A stretch of 64,000 bases of DNA. Source: CAVPGP01 sp963718065. Its GTDB lineage: Bacteria > Actinomycetota > Thermoleophilia > Gaiellales > Gaiellaceae. Position numbers and translations under genes: made by a program. Location of the stretch: positions 124,001-188,000 of the forward strand of contig CAVQYE010000011.1 of assembly GCA_963718065.1 (NCBI GenBank). Reading direction: 5' to 3'. Shown piece by piece: positions 1 through 8,396 of this stretch (position 1 is the stretch's first letter; each line of letters opens with the position of its first letter). The notes under the pieces are model-generated. The model was not told the origin of the DNA, searched no databases, and worked only from the letters and a program-made list of their open reading frames with translations.

Positions 1-1136
1 TGCTTGTACGCGGCGACCGCTTCGAGGAAGTTGTCGTCGATCCGGAGGTCGACGGGCAGCCAACCCTCCTGCTGGAAGCGCTCGTTGACCGCGCGTGCCT
101 GGCGCTGGATGGCCGCCAGGTACTCGGAGTACTCCGGGATGTCCTGGCGCGACGGGTCGAGCAAGGTCAGAAGCTGCACGCGGCGGTGCATCTCCGGGTG
201 CGCGTCGAGGTAGATCTCGAAGGCCCGGAAGCCGCGAACGACGTTCTTCGACGGGTCCGTGCGATCGACGCGGACGATCAGCTTTTCGGACCGGGTCTCC
301 TCGATGCTGCGCTCCTGCTCGAGCACGCCCTCGCTGCCGGCGAGCTCGTCGAACTCGCTCGGGTCGACGGAGATCGGATGCGCCGTCACGATCGTGCGCC
401 TGCCCGCGTAGGTGACAACGTCGTCCTCGACCTCTGCGCCGACGAGGTCGGTGCAGGCGCGCAGGAAGTTCCGCCGCCAACGATCCGCGTGCACGCCCAC
501 CACGTCGTTGGCGAGCATGCTCTGGTGGATGTCGTGGCGCAGCAGCGGCGGGAGGATGTACCACGCATCCGTATCCGGCCACGGGATGTGTACGAAGTGG
601 GCGAGCGTCACATCGGGAACACGCTCGCGAATGAACCGCGGCGCGAGATAGAGGTGGTAGTCGTGCAGGAAGACCGCAGCGTCGGGCTGGCGGCCGAGCT
701 CGTCGACGACGGCGTCCGCGAACGTCCGGTTCACCGCCACATAGCCCTCACCCCAGGCGTGATGCATCCCGTGATCGAAGTCCGGCGCCCGCGTCAGCGA
801 CCAAAGGTGATGCTGGAGAAACCACAGCGTCGGATTCGAGATCACGTTGTAGAACCAGTCGTAGACGATCTCGTCGTGCGCGACGAGGTGGAGCCGGTAA
901 GCCGACCCGTCGCGTGCCGTCTCCTCGACCGCGCCGCCGGACTCGCTCGCCACGACGCGGTCCTCGTCTGTCATCGCACTCGCGATCCACGTCACCTCGT
1001 GGTGCGAGACGAGGCTGCGCAGCGCCGTCACGAGACCGCCGCCGCCGCGCCGTGCGATCCGCTCGCCGTGGGCACCCCGAGCGAATGACACCGGCCCGCG
1101 GTTGGAGACGACGATCAGCTTGCGGCGCCCGGCCAC
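1..1136 (-). CDS. otsA: Trehalose-6-phosphate synthase (partial, runs off left edge)
   Basis: GT20 enzyme that joins UDP-glucose (or another NDP-glucose) and glucose-6-phosphate to make trehalose-6-phosphate in the cytoplasm. About 378 N-terminal residues are visible and the C-terminus is outside the window. Seen near the N-terminus: KLIVVSNRGP, then the GGGGLVTAL loop; further on VFLHDYHLYLAP, HFVHIPWPDT, and the donor-site region with VRVDRTDPSKN. These are in family order and spacing. The GTG start at 1136 gives the normal N-terminus; a purine-rich GGAGGAAGG lies about 15 bases upstream. It follows the treT-like gene by about 40 bases on the same strand, so both trehalose routes appear co-transcribed. 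A phosphatase partner (OtsB) is not in view and could lie off the left edge. Confidence 0.9.
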   Translation of the reverse strand, partial: MAGRRKLIVVSNRGPVSFARGAHGERIARRGGGGLVTALRSLVSHHEVTWIASAMTDEDRVVASESGGAVEETARDGSAYRLHLVAHDEIVYDWFYNVISNPTLWFLQHHLWSLTRAPDFDHGMHHAWGEGYVAVNRTFADAVVDELGRQPDAAVFLHDYHLYLAPRFIRERVPDVTLAHFVHIPWPDTDAWYILPPLLRHDIHQSMLANDVVGVHADRWRRNFLRACTDLVGAEVEDDVVTYAGRRTIVTAHPISVDPSEFDELAGSEGVLEQERSIEETRSEKLIVRVDRTDPSKNVVRGFRAFEIYLDAHPEMHRRVQLLTLLDPSRQDIPEYSEYLAAIQRQARAVNERFQQEGWLPVDLRIDDNFLEAVAAYK

Positions 1137-1174
1137 GCGGCTGAGCGTATCCCCTTCCTCCCCGCTGGAAACGC

Positions 1175-2459
1175 TTATGCGGACGCGGCGACGGTCGTGA
1201 CCTCCGCGCCGCCGGTGTCGTTGCCCTCCAGCCGGTTGAAGAGCACGAGCCAGTCACGCAGGAGCCGCGGCGTCAAGAAGTGGCGGCGGACGTGCTCCTT
1301 GCCTCGCAATGCCCGCTCCCTGGCGACTCCGGGCTCGGCCAGGATCTCGATGCAGGCCGTCGCAGCCTCCTCGGGCGTGGCGACGAGCCAGCCCGTCTCG
1401 CCGTCGTCAATCTGGGCAACGATGCCTCCGACCTTGCCCGCGACGGTCGGACGCGACTTCCAGAGGGACTCCGTGACCGTCAGCCCGAAGCCCTCCTTGA
1501 TCGACTTCTGCAGCACGGCCTCGGAGCGCACCTGGAACGCGTTCACCTCGATCCCGCCGACGTTGTTCAGGTTCGAGAGGATGAAGATGTCCGGATCGCC
1601 GTCAGCATGCTCGACCGTCCGGTTGTAGTAGTCCCACCCCTCCGGATCGTCATGCGCCATCGACCCGACGAGCGCGAGCTGCACGTCCGGGAACTGCTCC
1701 TTGACGAGCCGGTAGGCGTCGATGACGCCGAGCGGGATCCTTCCAGGGATCGAAGCGCGAGACCTGCGTCAGGAGCGGCCGCTGAACGTCGATCCCGAAC
1801 TGGTCGACGATGTACGCGGCGTCTTCGATCGAGAGCGCCATGTTCTTCGGGGTCAGCGGATCGATCGCCGGCGGCCAGATGTAGCACTCCGGCAGCCCGC
1901 CGCCGTTCGGCACGTACTGCCGCATGTGGAAGATGGCGGCGTCGTAGCGTCCGAGCGAAGGAAGCAGGACGCCGAAGACGTCGGGGTTCGGCGTCGAGAA
2001 GTCGATGTGCCCGCGCCAGATCCAATGCGCCTTCGTGTCCGGGAAGTGGTCGATCATCCCGGCCGGCTGCGGGTCGTGGACGATCACGAAGTCGTACTCA
2101 CCCGGATCGATCTCCGCGGCGTTCAGCTCCTGGTAGCGGCGGAAGATCTCGATTTGCTCCGCGGTCAGGCCGAGCGGGTCGCCCTGGAGCCCGTTGTGGA
2201 TCGTCTTCGTCACCTCGAAGAACTCGTCGGCGCCCTTGATGATCCGCCACTCGACCTCCAGGCCGGCGTCGGCCATCAGCGGCACGAGCGTGTAGTTGAT
2301 CTCCGCGACGCCGCCTCCGAACGCCGTGGCCGAGAGGTGGACGACCCGCTTGCCCTTGAGCGGTTCAGCGAGCCTGCGGAGCTCGTCCATCAGCCCACGC
2401 GAGACGATCGTCGCGTAGTCACCGAGCGATTTGTGGCCGACGTTGACGAGCTGGAGCAC
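1175..2459 (-). CDS. treT: Trehalose synthase, glycosyltransferring (TreT-like GT4), one frameshift
   Basis: GT4-fold glycosyltransferase of the TreT/trehalose phosphorylase group, which makes trehalose from NDP-glucose and glucose. The N-terminal part contains the family start LQLVNVGHKSLGDY, HLSATAFGGGVAEI, and the donor region SRFDPWKDP. The frame is then lost at the GGG run at 1734-1736 and resumes one base later as LGVIDAYRLVKEQFP, followed by KEGFGLTVTESLWKSRPTVA. Total length is 3n+1, so removing one base yields an intact 427-residue protein. GTG at 2459 is the start. The gene lies 45 bases after the RsbW-like gene and before otsA, suggesting one stress operon. The frameshift is probably a sequence error, but a real pseudogene cannot be excluded from this window. 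Confidence 0.8.
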
Positions 2460-2504
2460 GCCGCGCAGAGAATAGAGAGCTTGTCGGTCGGCTAGTCGGC
2501 CAAG

Positions 2505-2945
2505 CTAGTCGTTGAGGAACTTGACGAACCGAAGCCGCGAGCCGCGCGTGCCGGCCACCGACCCGATCTCGAGCTCGTCGGTGAGCGAGCGGATGATCGC
2601 GATGCCGAGGCCGCCCTCGGAGAGCTCTTGCGTCCCGTCCCCCGCGACCTCTTCCGGACTGAAGCCCTCGCCGTCGTCGGCGACCTCGACGACAAGCCGG
2701 TCGTCGTGGAGCTCGTAGACGATGTCGACGACCCCGTCGCCGTCGCGGTAGGCATGCCGGACCGAGTTGGTGCAGGCCTCGGTCAGCGCGAGCTTCAGAT
2801 CGCCGAGCGCGTCGTCGCCGAGCGGTCGCACGCGCGCCAGCCCCACCAGGGCGAGGCGACCGAGCGTGATGTACTCGGCCTTCGCCGGGATCGTCAGGTG
2901 GATGGCGTGCGGCTGCCCATCCGATCCCTTCGCTTCAGCGATCAT
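2505..2945 (-). CDS. RsbW-like anti-sigma factor / serine-protein kinase
   Basis: A 146-residue stand-alone GHKL ATPase domain of the HATPase_c_2 group, as in RsbW/SpoIIAB, which bind sigma factors or phosphorylate anti-sigma antagonists. Visible motifs are the N-box EACTNSVRHAY, the G1 box VADDGEGF and the G2 region EGGLGIAIIRSLTDE. No membrane segment or sensor domain is present. The ATG start at 2945 has a purine-rich AAGGACGAGG just upstream. No cognate sigma-B-type factor or STAS antagonist is encoded nearby. Its position directly upstream of the trehalose genes suggests a link to a general or osmotic stress response, which is inference. Confidence 0.75.
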   Translation of the reverse strand: MIAEAKGSDGQPHAIHLTIPAKAEYITLGRLALVGLARVRPLGDDALGDLKLALTEACTNSVRHAYRDGDGVVDIVYELHDDRLVVEVADDGEGFSPEEVAGDGTQELSEGGLGIAIIRSLTDELEIGSVAGTRGSRLRFVKFLND

Positions 2946-2965
2946 GCCTCGTCCTTACCCATCGA

Positions 2966-3000
2966 ATTCATACGTTAAACCTGACCGAACCTGACCAAAT
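2966..3000 (-). promoter_or_regulatory. Candidate promoter with direct repeats upstream of the rsbW-like gene
   Basis: On the minus strand a TATGAAT hexamer-like -10 (2972-2966) lies about 20 bases before the start codon. Immediately upstream are two direct repeats, GGTCAGGTT and GGTCAGGTT-like, with a 10-base period (2981-3000, plus strand ctgaccgaac/ctgaccaaat). No good -35 is visible, so an activator binding the repeats is plausible. Confidence 0.35.
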
Positions 3001-3056
3001 CGGCATGGGACCCCCGCGTCTCACTGCAGAGGTTCCCGCGCACGCCGGAAGCTAAC

Positions 3057-4334
3057 CTACTTCGGCCGTTCGTCGAGATGCAGTGCGAACTGCTTCCGCG
3101 CCCGGCCACGCACGACCTCGAGCTTGGCCGTCTGCCCCGGGACGAGCCGCCCGCCGACGATGCGGATCAGGTCGCCGGAGCTGCGGACCGGGATCCCGTC
3201 GATCGCAACGACGACGTCGCCGCCGCCACGGACGGTCTCGCCGTTCAGCTGCACATCGCGATTGCCCGCGTGGAGGCCGGCCCGTTCCGCGGCGGTGCCA
3301 GGCTGGACAACATCGATCAGCGCGCCGTGGTCGACGCCGTAACCGAACCTCTTCGCGATCGACGGCGTCAAGTCCTCCGTACGGATGCCGAGATATGCGT
3401 ACGCGACGCGTCCGTTTGCAAGCAGTTGCTGCATCGAGCGCCGCGCCGAGTTGATCGGGACGGCGAAGCCGACGCCTTCGAAGCCGCTCTGCGCCTGGCC
3501 GCTGCGGATCTGGGCGTTGATCCCGATCACGCGTCCGCGGGCATCGAAGAGCGGGCCGCCGGAGTTGCCGTGCGTGATCGGCGCGTCGGTCTGGATCGCG
3601 TCGACGACGTCGTAGCGCGACGTCAGCGAATCGATCGGGCGCGTCGCCGAGACGACGCCGACGGTCAGCGAGCCGGAATTGCCGAACGGCGTCCCGATCG
3701 CCGCCACCGGCTCGCCGACGACGACCTTCGCCGAATCGCCGAGCGGCACCGGAACGACGGCGTGCGCGTCGCGATCGACCTTGATCACGCCAACGTCGTC
3801 GAAGAGGTCGTAGCCGACGACCTTCGCCTGTACCCGGTCGCCGTCGTGGAACTCGACGTAGACCTCCTTGGCGACCTTCGGCGCGGGCGGCGCCTGCGCG
3901 GACGCGACGTCCACCTCACCCGCATCCGTGATCACGTGGGCGTTGGTGAGGATGACGCCGTCCTTGGAGACGACGAAGCCGCTGCCCTGCGCCTCACGGG
4001 CCGTCGGCGAGCTCGAGGCGTCGAAGAAGGAGTAGATCGTGACGACACCCGTGACGCGGCTCGCGTAGATCCGCGCCGGGTCGAAACCCGAGCCCGTGAG
4101 CGGCTTGGCGCCTTCGGCAACGGCCGGCGCCGGCGCGGTGCTCGGTGTCGTCTGGACGAGGAAGGTCGTCGAGGTGCCGTTGTCGAACCAGCCTGCGCCT
4201 TTCCCGACGCCGAGCGTGAGCGCAGCACCGAGGCACGCGGCGAGGATCATGGCGCTGAGGGAAGCGGGGCGCATTTCGCGTCGCACTGTAGCCGGGCTGC
4301 CCGGCGCCTTCGTGCCCCCGAGCTGCGTTTCCAC
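3057..4334 (-). CDS. HtrA/PepD-type membrane-anchored serine protease with PDZ domain
   Basis: A 425-residue HtrA-family envelope protease. A short cytoplasmic tail is followed by one membrane segment (about residues 24-45), a low-complexity linker, a trypsin-like domain and a C-terminal PDZ domain (about 310-410). The catalytic triad is readable: His133 in TNAHVI, Asp180 in DDVGVIKV, Ser258 in GNSGGP. The start is GTG at 4334, 30 bases after the sensor kinase stop. Gene order regulator-kinase-protease mirrors mycobacterial MprAB-PepD and Bacillus CssRS-HtrA, so it probably acts as a target and feedback element of envelope-stress signalling. Length and motifs are normal; no break seen. Confidence 0.88.
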   Translation of the reverse strand: METQLGGTKAPGSPATVRREMRPASLSAMILAACLGAALTLGVGKGAGWFDNGTSTTFLVQTTPSTAPAPAVAEGAKPLTGSGFDPARIYASRVTGVVTIYSFFDASSSPTAREAQGSGFVVSKDGVILTNAHVITDAGEVDVASAQAPPAPKVAKEVYVEFHDGDRVQAKVVGYDLFDDVGVIKVDRDAHAVVPVPLGDSAKVVVGEPVAAIGTPFGNSGSLTVGVVSATRPIDSLTSRYDVVDAIQTDAPITHGNSGGPLFDARGRVIGINAQIRSGQAQSGFEGVGFAVPINSARRSMQQLLANGRVAYAYLGIRTEDLTPSIAKRFGYGVDHGALIDVVQPGTAAERAGLHAGNRDVQLNGETVRGGGDVVVAIDGIPVRSSGDLIRIVGGRLVPGQTAKLEVVRGRARKQFALHLDERPK

Positions 4335-4342
4335 GGGGAAAC
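4327..4342. repeat. Inverted repeat over the htrA start codon
   Basis: GTTTCC-N4-GGAAAC, a 6-bp-arm dyad spanning the GTG start of the HtrA-like gene in the 29-base gap after the kinase gene. It could be an operator or an initiation hairpin. Part of one arm is coding sequence, so chance is possible. Confidence 0.3.
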
Positions 4343-4363
4343 GGAGCCACTCGACCGAACCGG

Positions 4364-5773
4364 TCAGCGCAGGACGGGCTCCTGCTGCCAGGCCGCCGCA
4401 CCGGCGGGAAGCACGAGCCGGAAGACCGTCCCCGCCGGCTCCGACTCGAGCTCGAGCGTCCCGTTCATCAGCTCGGCGAGCTCGCGCGCGATCGCCAGAC
4501 CGAGCCCGCTCCCCGAGGCCCGTGAGCCGTCGAGGCGGAAGAACCGCTCGAAAACATGCTCCTGCGCCTCGACCGGGATCGGCGGGCCGCCGTTCTCGAC
4601 CTCCAGCCGCGGTGCGACGCCGTCCGTCGTAGCGCGGATGACGATCCGCGTCCCGGCGGGCGTGTGACGGATCGCGTTCTCGAGCAGCGAGCGGCCGATC
4701 TGCAGCACGCGCTCCTCGTCGCCGAGCGCAGGGACCGGGCCTTCGATCACGGCGCCCAGGAGATGCTCCGACATCCTCGCCGCGGGGCCGAACTCCTCTG
4801 CGAGGGTCTCCGCGACGTGCGCGAGGTCGATGCGCGAGCGGTCGATCTGGATCACGCCCGCGTCGAGTCGGGTCAGGTCCAGCAGATCCGTCGCAAGCTT
4901 CGTCAATCGCGTCACCTGCTGGCGCATCTGCTGCAGGAACTCCTGGCGGGTCTCATCGTCGAGCTCCTCGTCGAGCAGCAACTCGAGGAAGCCGGCAAGC
5001 GAGAAGAGCGGCGTCCGGAGCTCATGGGATGCGTTGGCGATGAACTCGCCGCGGGCGCGGTCGAAACTCGAGAGCTGGACGCGCATCCTGTCCATCGCCG
5101 CGGCCACCTGACCGACCTCGTCGGACGACTCGTCCTCGACCGGCTCCGTCAGGTTCCCGGCTGCGATGCGGTCGGCTGCGCGCTCGAGCCGGCGCAGGCG
5201 GCGAGCGAAGATCCGCGCCGCACCGAAGCCGACGACGACCGAGACCAGAATCCCGAGCACCGCCGCGACCAGCATCCGCTTCCGCACGATCGCGACGTTT
5301 CTCAGCGTGTCGGACAGGCTCGTGCCGACGAGGACCACGGGGCCGTCCGGAAACGGCACGGCCACCTCGGCAAGCCGCGCGCCGCGGTTGATCGTCCCGC
5401 GCTGCAGGTGGTCCGACCGCAGCGCCGCCCGCGCGATGGGATCGTTTCCGAGGCCGCGGTAGTTCCCGGAGTCGCCGTAGACGTCGAAGGCTTCGCCGGG
5501 ATTCTTGCCGGGATTCTCGAGCAGCACGGAGACTCTCGTCGACGGAAAGAGGCTCGCGGCATTGGCAGCGAATGTCGACCACGACGGCGGGTCCCTCTGA
5601 TCGAAGAGCGCCGAGATCGTCTGCGAGTTTTCCTCGAGCTGGTCGAGCCGGTCGCGAACGAGCGAGTCCTGCAGCGGCGGGACGACGACCAGGTAGACGA
5701 TCGCCATCGCACTCGCGACGACGAAGAGCAGCGCCAGCGTGAGCCGGGCGCCGACGCTGCGCAGCGGATTCAT
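4364..5773 (-). CDS. Membrane sensor histidine kinase (OmpR-system type)
   Basis: A 469-residue sensor kinase: membrane segment near 12-33, an extracytoplasmic domain of about 130 residues, a second membrane segment near 168-190, a HAMP linker, a HisKA domain with phospho-acceptor His250 in FIANASHELRTPL, and a C-terminal HATPase domain with N-box LLENAIRHTPAG and the GLGLAIARELAELM lid. The ATG at 5773 overlaps the response-regulator stop (ATGA), so the pair is translationally coupled. The downstream HtrA-like gene suggests it senses envelope stress. The extracytoplasmic sensor domain itself is not recognised. Confidence 0.88.
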   Translation of the reverse strand: MNPLRSVGARLTLALLFVVASAMAIVYLVVVPPLQDSLVRDRLDQLEENSQTISALFDQRDPPSWSTFAANAASLFPSTRVSVLLENPGKNPGEAFDVYGDSGNYRGLGNDPIARAALRSDHLQRGTINRGARLAEVAVPFPDGPVVLVGTSLSDTLRNVAIVRKRMLVAAVLGILVSVVVGFGAARIFARRLRRLERAADRIAAGNLTEPVEDESSDEVGQVAAAMDRMRVQLSSFDRARGEFIANASHELRTPLFSLAGFLELLLDEELDDETRQEFLQQMRQQVTRLTKLATDLLDLTRLDAGVIQIDRSRIDLAHVAETLAEEFGPAARMSEHLLGAVIEGPVPALGDEERVLQIGRSLLENAIRHTPAGTRIVIRATTDGVAPRLEVENGGPPIPVEAQEHVFERFFRLDGSRASGSGLGLAIARELAELMNGTLELESEPAGTVFRLVLPAGAAAWQQEPVLR

Positions 5774-6470
5774 CGGTCCCGGAAGCGGTAGCCGACGCCG
5801 CGCACGGTGAAGATGTACTCGGGCTCGCGCGGGCTCCTGCTCGAGCTTCTCGCGCAGATGCCGCACGTGGACGTCGATCGTCCGTGGGTCGCGGTAGTCG
5901 GCGTCGCCCCAGAGCGATTCCAGCAGCATCCGCCGGCTGAAGACCCGGCCCGGCGAAGCCGCGAGCGTGCGCAGGAGCTCGAATTCGACATAGGTGAGCT
6001 GCACGGGCTTGGTGCGCACCTCGACGTGGCGCCTCGCGACGTCGAGCAGTGAGGCCGCCGGTCTCGATCACCTCGTCCTCAGGGCCGGGTCGCGTGATCG
6101 ACGCGCGGCGGAGCAGCGCGCGGACCCGGCTGCGGAACTCCCGGATCGAGAACGGCTTGGTGATGTAGTCGTCGGCGCCCAGCTCGAGCCCGAGCACCTT
6201 GTCGAGCTCGTCGTCGCGGGCCGTGAGCATGATGATCGGGACCGTCGACTTGGCGCGCAGCCGCTTGCAGACCTCGATGCCGTCGAGCTTCGGCAGCATG
6301 ATGTCGAGCACCACGAGGTCGATCTCGTTCTCGGCGAAGAGCTCCAGCGCCTGCTCGCCGTCCCAGGCCTGCACGACCCGGAAGCCGTCCCGCTCGAGCG
6401 GGTAGGTCAGAAGCTTCTGGATGCTCTCCTCGTCATCGACGAGCAGAATGGTGGAAGAGGAGTCGCTCAT
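5770..6470 (-). CDS. OmpR/PhoB-family response regulator, two frameshifts
   Basis: Receiver domain plus winged-helix DNA-binding domain, the partner of the following kinase. Residues 1-130 read cleanly: VDDEESIQKLL, phosphoacceptor Asp56 in VVLDIMLP, the T in IIMLTARDDE, and the K in DDYITKPFS. After IETGGL the frame shifts near 6045-6050, resumes as LLDVARRHVEVRTKPVQLTY, and shifts again near 5832-5838 before REPEYIFTVRGVGYRFRDR. Length is 3n+2; removing one base at each site gives a normal 232-residue regulator. Start ATG at 6470, 51 bases from the divergent gene at 6522. Two independent single-base insertions in one 700-base gene argue for sequence error rather than decay. Confidence 0.8.
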
Positions 6471-6521
6471 CGTCGGCGCCTGCCGTAAGACACCGGCCTG
6501 CTTCGTACTATAACGAGCGTC

Positions 6522-8396
6522 ATGGCGGCCTCCTCCGAGCGGCGCAGGCCGCGGCGCGGCTCAATCGAGCGGCCGGTGAACGCGCGGCTGTACCGCGGTA
6601 CTTGGCTACTTGTGGCGCTGCCCCTCCTGCTCGCCGCCTTCAGCGTCGCCCGCGCGGGCGTCCTGCCGAAGTCGCAGCTGCCGCCGGCCTTCGACGCCTC
6701 GACCGCAGCCGACCTCGCCAAAGAGCTCTCCGGCAAGTATCCCAATCGCTCGCCCGGCACTGCAGGAGCCACGCAGGCGCTCACCTGGACACGCGAACGA
6801 CTCTCGTCCTTCGGGCTCGAGGTCAACGACGACGCGTTCGACGCGACAATTCCCGGCCAGGGGACGGTCCGGCTGCACAATCTGACGGCCGTCGTGCCGG
6901 GGCCGGCGCCGACGATCGTCGTCCTGGCGCATCGCGACGACACGGGCTCCGGGTCGGGCGCCAACGACAACGCGAGCGGCACCGGCGCGCTGATCGAGCT
7001 GGCACGGCTCTACGCCGCCCCGACCAGCGTCGGCGGTGTCGGCTCGCCCGTCACCACGGCCCACCGAATCGTCTTCCTCTCCACCGACGGGGGCGTCTTC
7101 GGCGGCGCCGGCGCCGTGCGGTTCCTCGAGCAGTCCCCGTACCGGCGCGACGTGGCCGCTGCGATCAACCTCGACGCAATCGCCGGCCACGGCCGGCCTC
7201 GGCTCGAGATCGCGGGCGACGAGCCTCGTTCGCCGGCGGCGAGCTTCGTCGCCACGGCGGCCGCGAGGCTGCGCGAGCAGACCGGCGACGCGCCCGGCCG
7301 GGTCAGCGCTCTGGGGCAGCTGATCGACCTCGCGTTTCCGTTCAGCCTCTACGAGCAGGGGCCCTTCGTCGGCCATGGGATCCCGGCAGTCACGATCACG
7401 TCCGCAGGCTCGCGACCGCCGAACGCGTTTCTCGACCGGCCCGAGTCGATCGACGCGCAGACACTAGGGGCGATCGGAACGGCGTCGCAGCAGCTGCTCG
7501 CCTCGCTCGACCAAGGGCTCGAGCTCGCGCAGGGAACGACGACGTATGTCTTCCTCGGCGACCGCATCGTCCGCGGCTGGGCAATCGAGATCGTCCTGCT
7601 CGGCATGCTGCTGCCGTTCGTCGTCTCGGCGGTCGACCTCTACGCACGCGGCCGCCGGCGCCGCATCGCGATCGCGCCGGCGACGCGCGCGCTGCGCAGC
7701 CGGATCTTCTTCTGGCTCTTCGCCGTCGGCGTCTTCGCGCTGTTCTCGCGACTGGGCGTCTTCGGAGAAGGCGATCCGCGCCCGCCGAGCCCGCAGACCG
7801 CAGCGGCGGGGGACTGGCCGGTGGCCGCGCTCGGCGGGCTCGCCCTGCTCCTGTTCCTCGCCTGGCTCGTGCCGCGTGACCGGCTGCTGCCACGGCGGCC
7901 CGCGACGGCGGCGGAGGAGCTCTCGGGTCATACCGCAGCGCTGCTGGCGCTCGGCGTCGTCGGACTGCTGGTCGCCTCGGCAAACCCGTTCGCGCTCATC
8001 TTCGTCCTGCCATCACTCCATGCGTGGCTCTGGCTGCCTCAGCTGCAGAACCGTCCGGGCCCGCTGCGCTTCCTCGTGTTTGCGGCAGGGCTCGCTGGGC
8101 CTGCGCTTCTCCTCTGGTCGTTTGGATCGCGTTTCGGGCTCGGGCTCGACGCCCCGTGGTACGTCCTGCAACTGGTCTCGCTCGGCTATGTCAGGCCCGC
8201 GGTGCTGCCGATCGTCGCGCTGTGGCTTGCAGTCGCCGGGCAGCTGCTCGCACTCGCCGCGGGACGCTACGCCGCCTATCCGGAAGAGGCCGAGCGGCCC
8301 CGGCTCGGCCCGCTCAGGCGCATGATCCGGCGGCTGCTGCTGGCGGTGGCTCACCGGCGGCCGGCCGAGGAGCGAAGGCGGGCGGCTGGAGGCTAG
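6522..8396 (+). CDS. M28-like peptidase domain fused to a polytopic membrane region; probable pseudo-enzyme
   Basis: A 624-residue protein: an N-terminal membrane segment (about 26-45), an M28 aminopeptidase-like domain (about 60-330) facing outward, then roughly seven hydrophobic segments. Of the M28 ligands, His137 (LAHRDD), the bridging Asp149 (GANDNASGTG) and Asp218 (INLDAIAG) are present. The paired Glu-Glu that normally precedes GLxGS is replaced by Gly191-Val192 (TDGGVFGGAG), and the last His ligand position reads Gln279 (YEQGPF). It is therefore unlikely to be a standard metallopeptidase. A TACTAT/TATAAC element 8-16 bases before the ATG fits a leaderless promoter. Its TAG stop shares a CTAG palindrome with the stop of convergent moeA. 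Confidence 0.75.
   Translation: MAASSERRRPRRGSIERPVNARLYRGTWLLVALPLLLAAFSVARAGVLPKSQLPPAFDASTAADLAKELSGKYPNRSPGTAGATQALTWTRERLSSFGLEVNDDAFDATIPGQGTVRLHNLTAVVPGPAPTIVVLAHRDDTGSGSGANDNASGTGALIELARLYAAPTSVGGVGSPVTTAHRIVFLSTDGGVFGGAGAVRFLEQSPYRRDVAAAINLDAIAGHGRPRLEIAGDEPRSPAASFVATAAARLREQTGDAPGRVSALGQLIDLAFPFSLYEQGPFVGHGIPAVTITSAGSRPPNAFLDRPESIDAQTLGAIGTASQQLLASLDQGLELAQGTTTYVFLGDRIVRGWAIEIVLLGMLLPFVVSAVDLYARGRRRRIAIAPATRALRSRIFFWLFAVGVFALFSRLGVFGEGDPRPPSPQTAAAGDWPVAALGGLALLLFLAWLVPRDRLLPRRPATAAEELSGHTAALLALGVVGLLVASANPFALIFVLPSLHAWLWLPQLQNRPGPLRFLVFAAGLAGPALLLWSFGSRFGLGLDAPWYVLQLVSLGYVRPAVLPIVALWLAVAGQLLALAAGRYAAYPEEAERPRLGPLRRMIRRLLLAVAHRRPAEERRRAAGG

Noticed and set aside
186..1088. 300-codon plus-strand reading frame
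   Set aside because: It is the antisense shadow of otsA: the opposite strand reads a continuous GT20 protein, while this frame is Arg/Val/Asp-rich without motifs.
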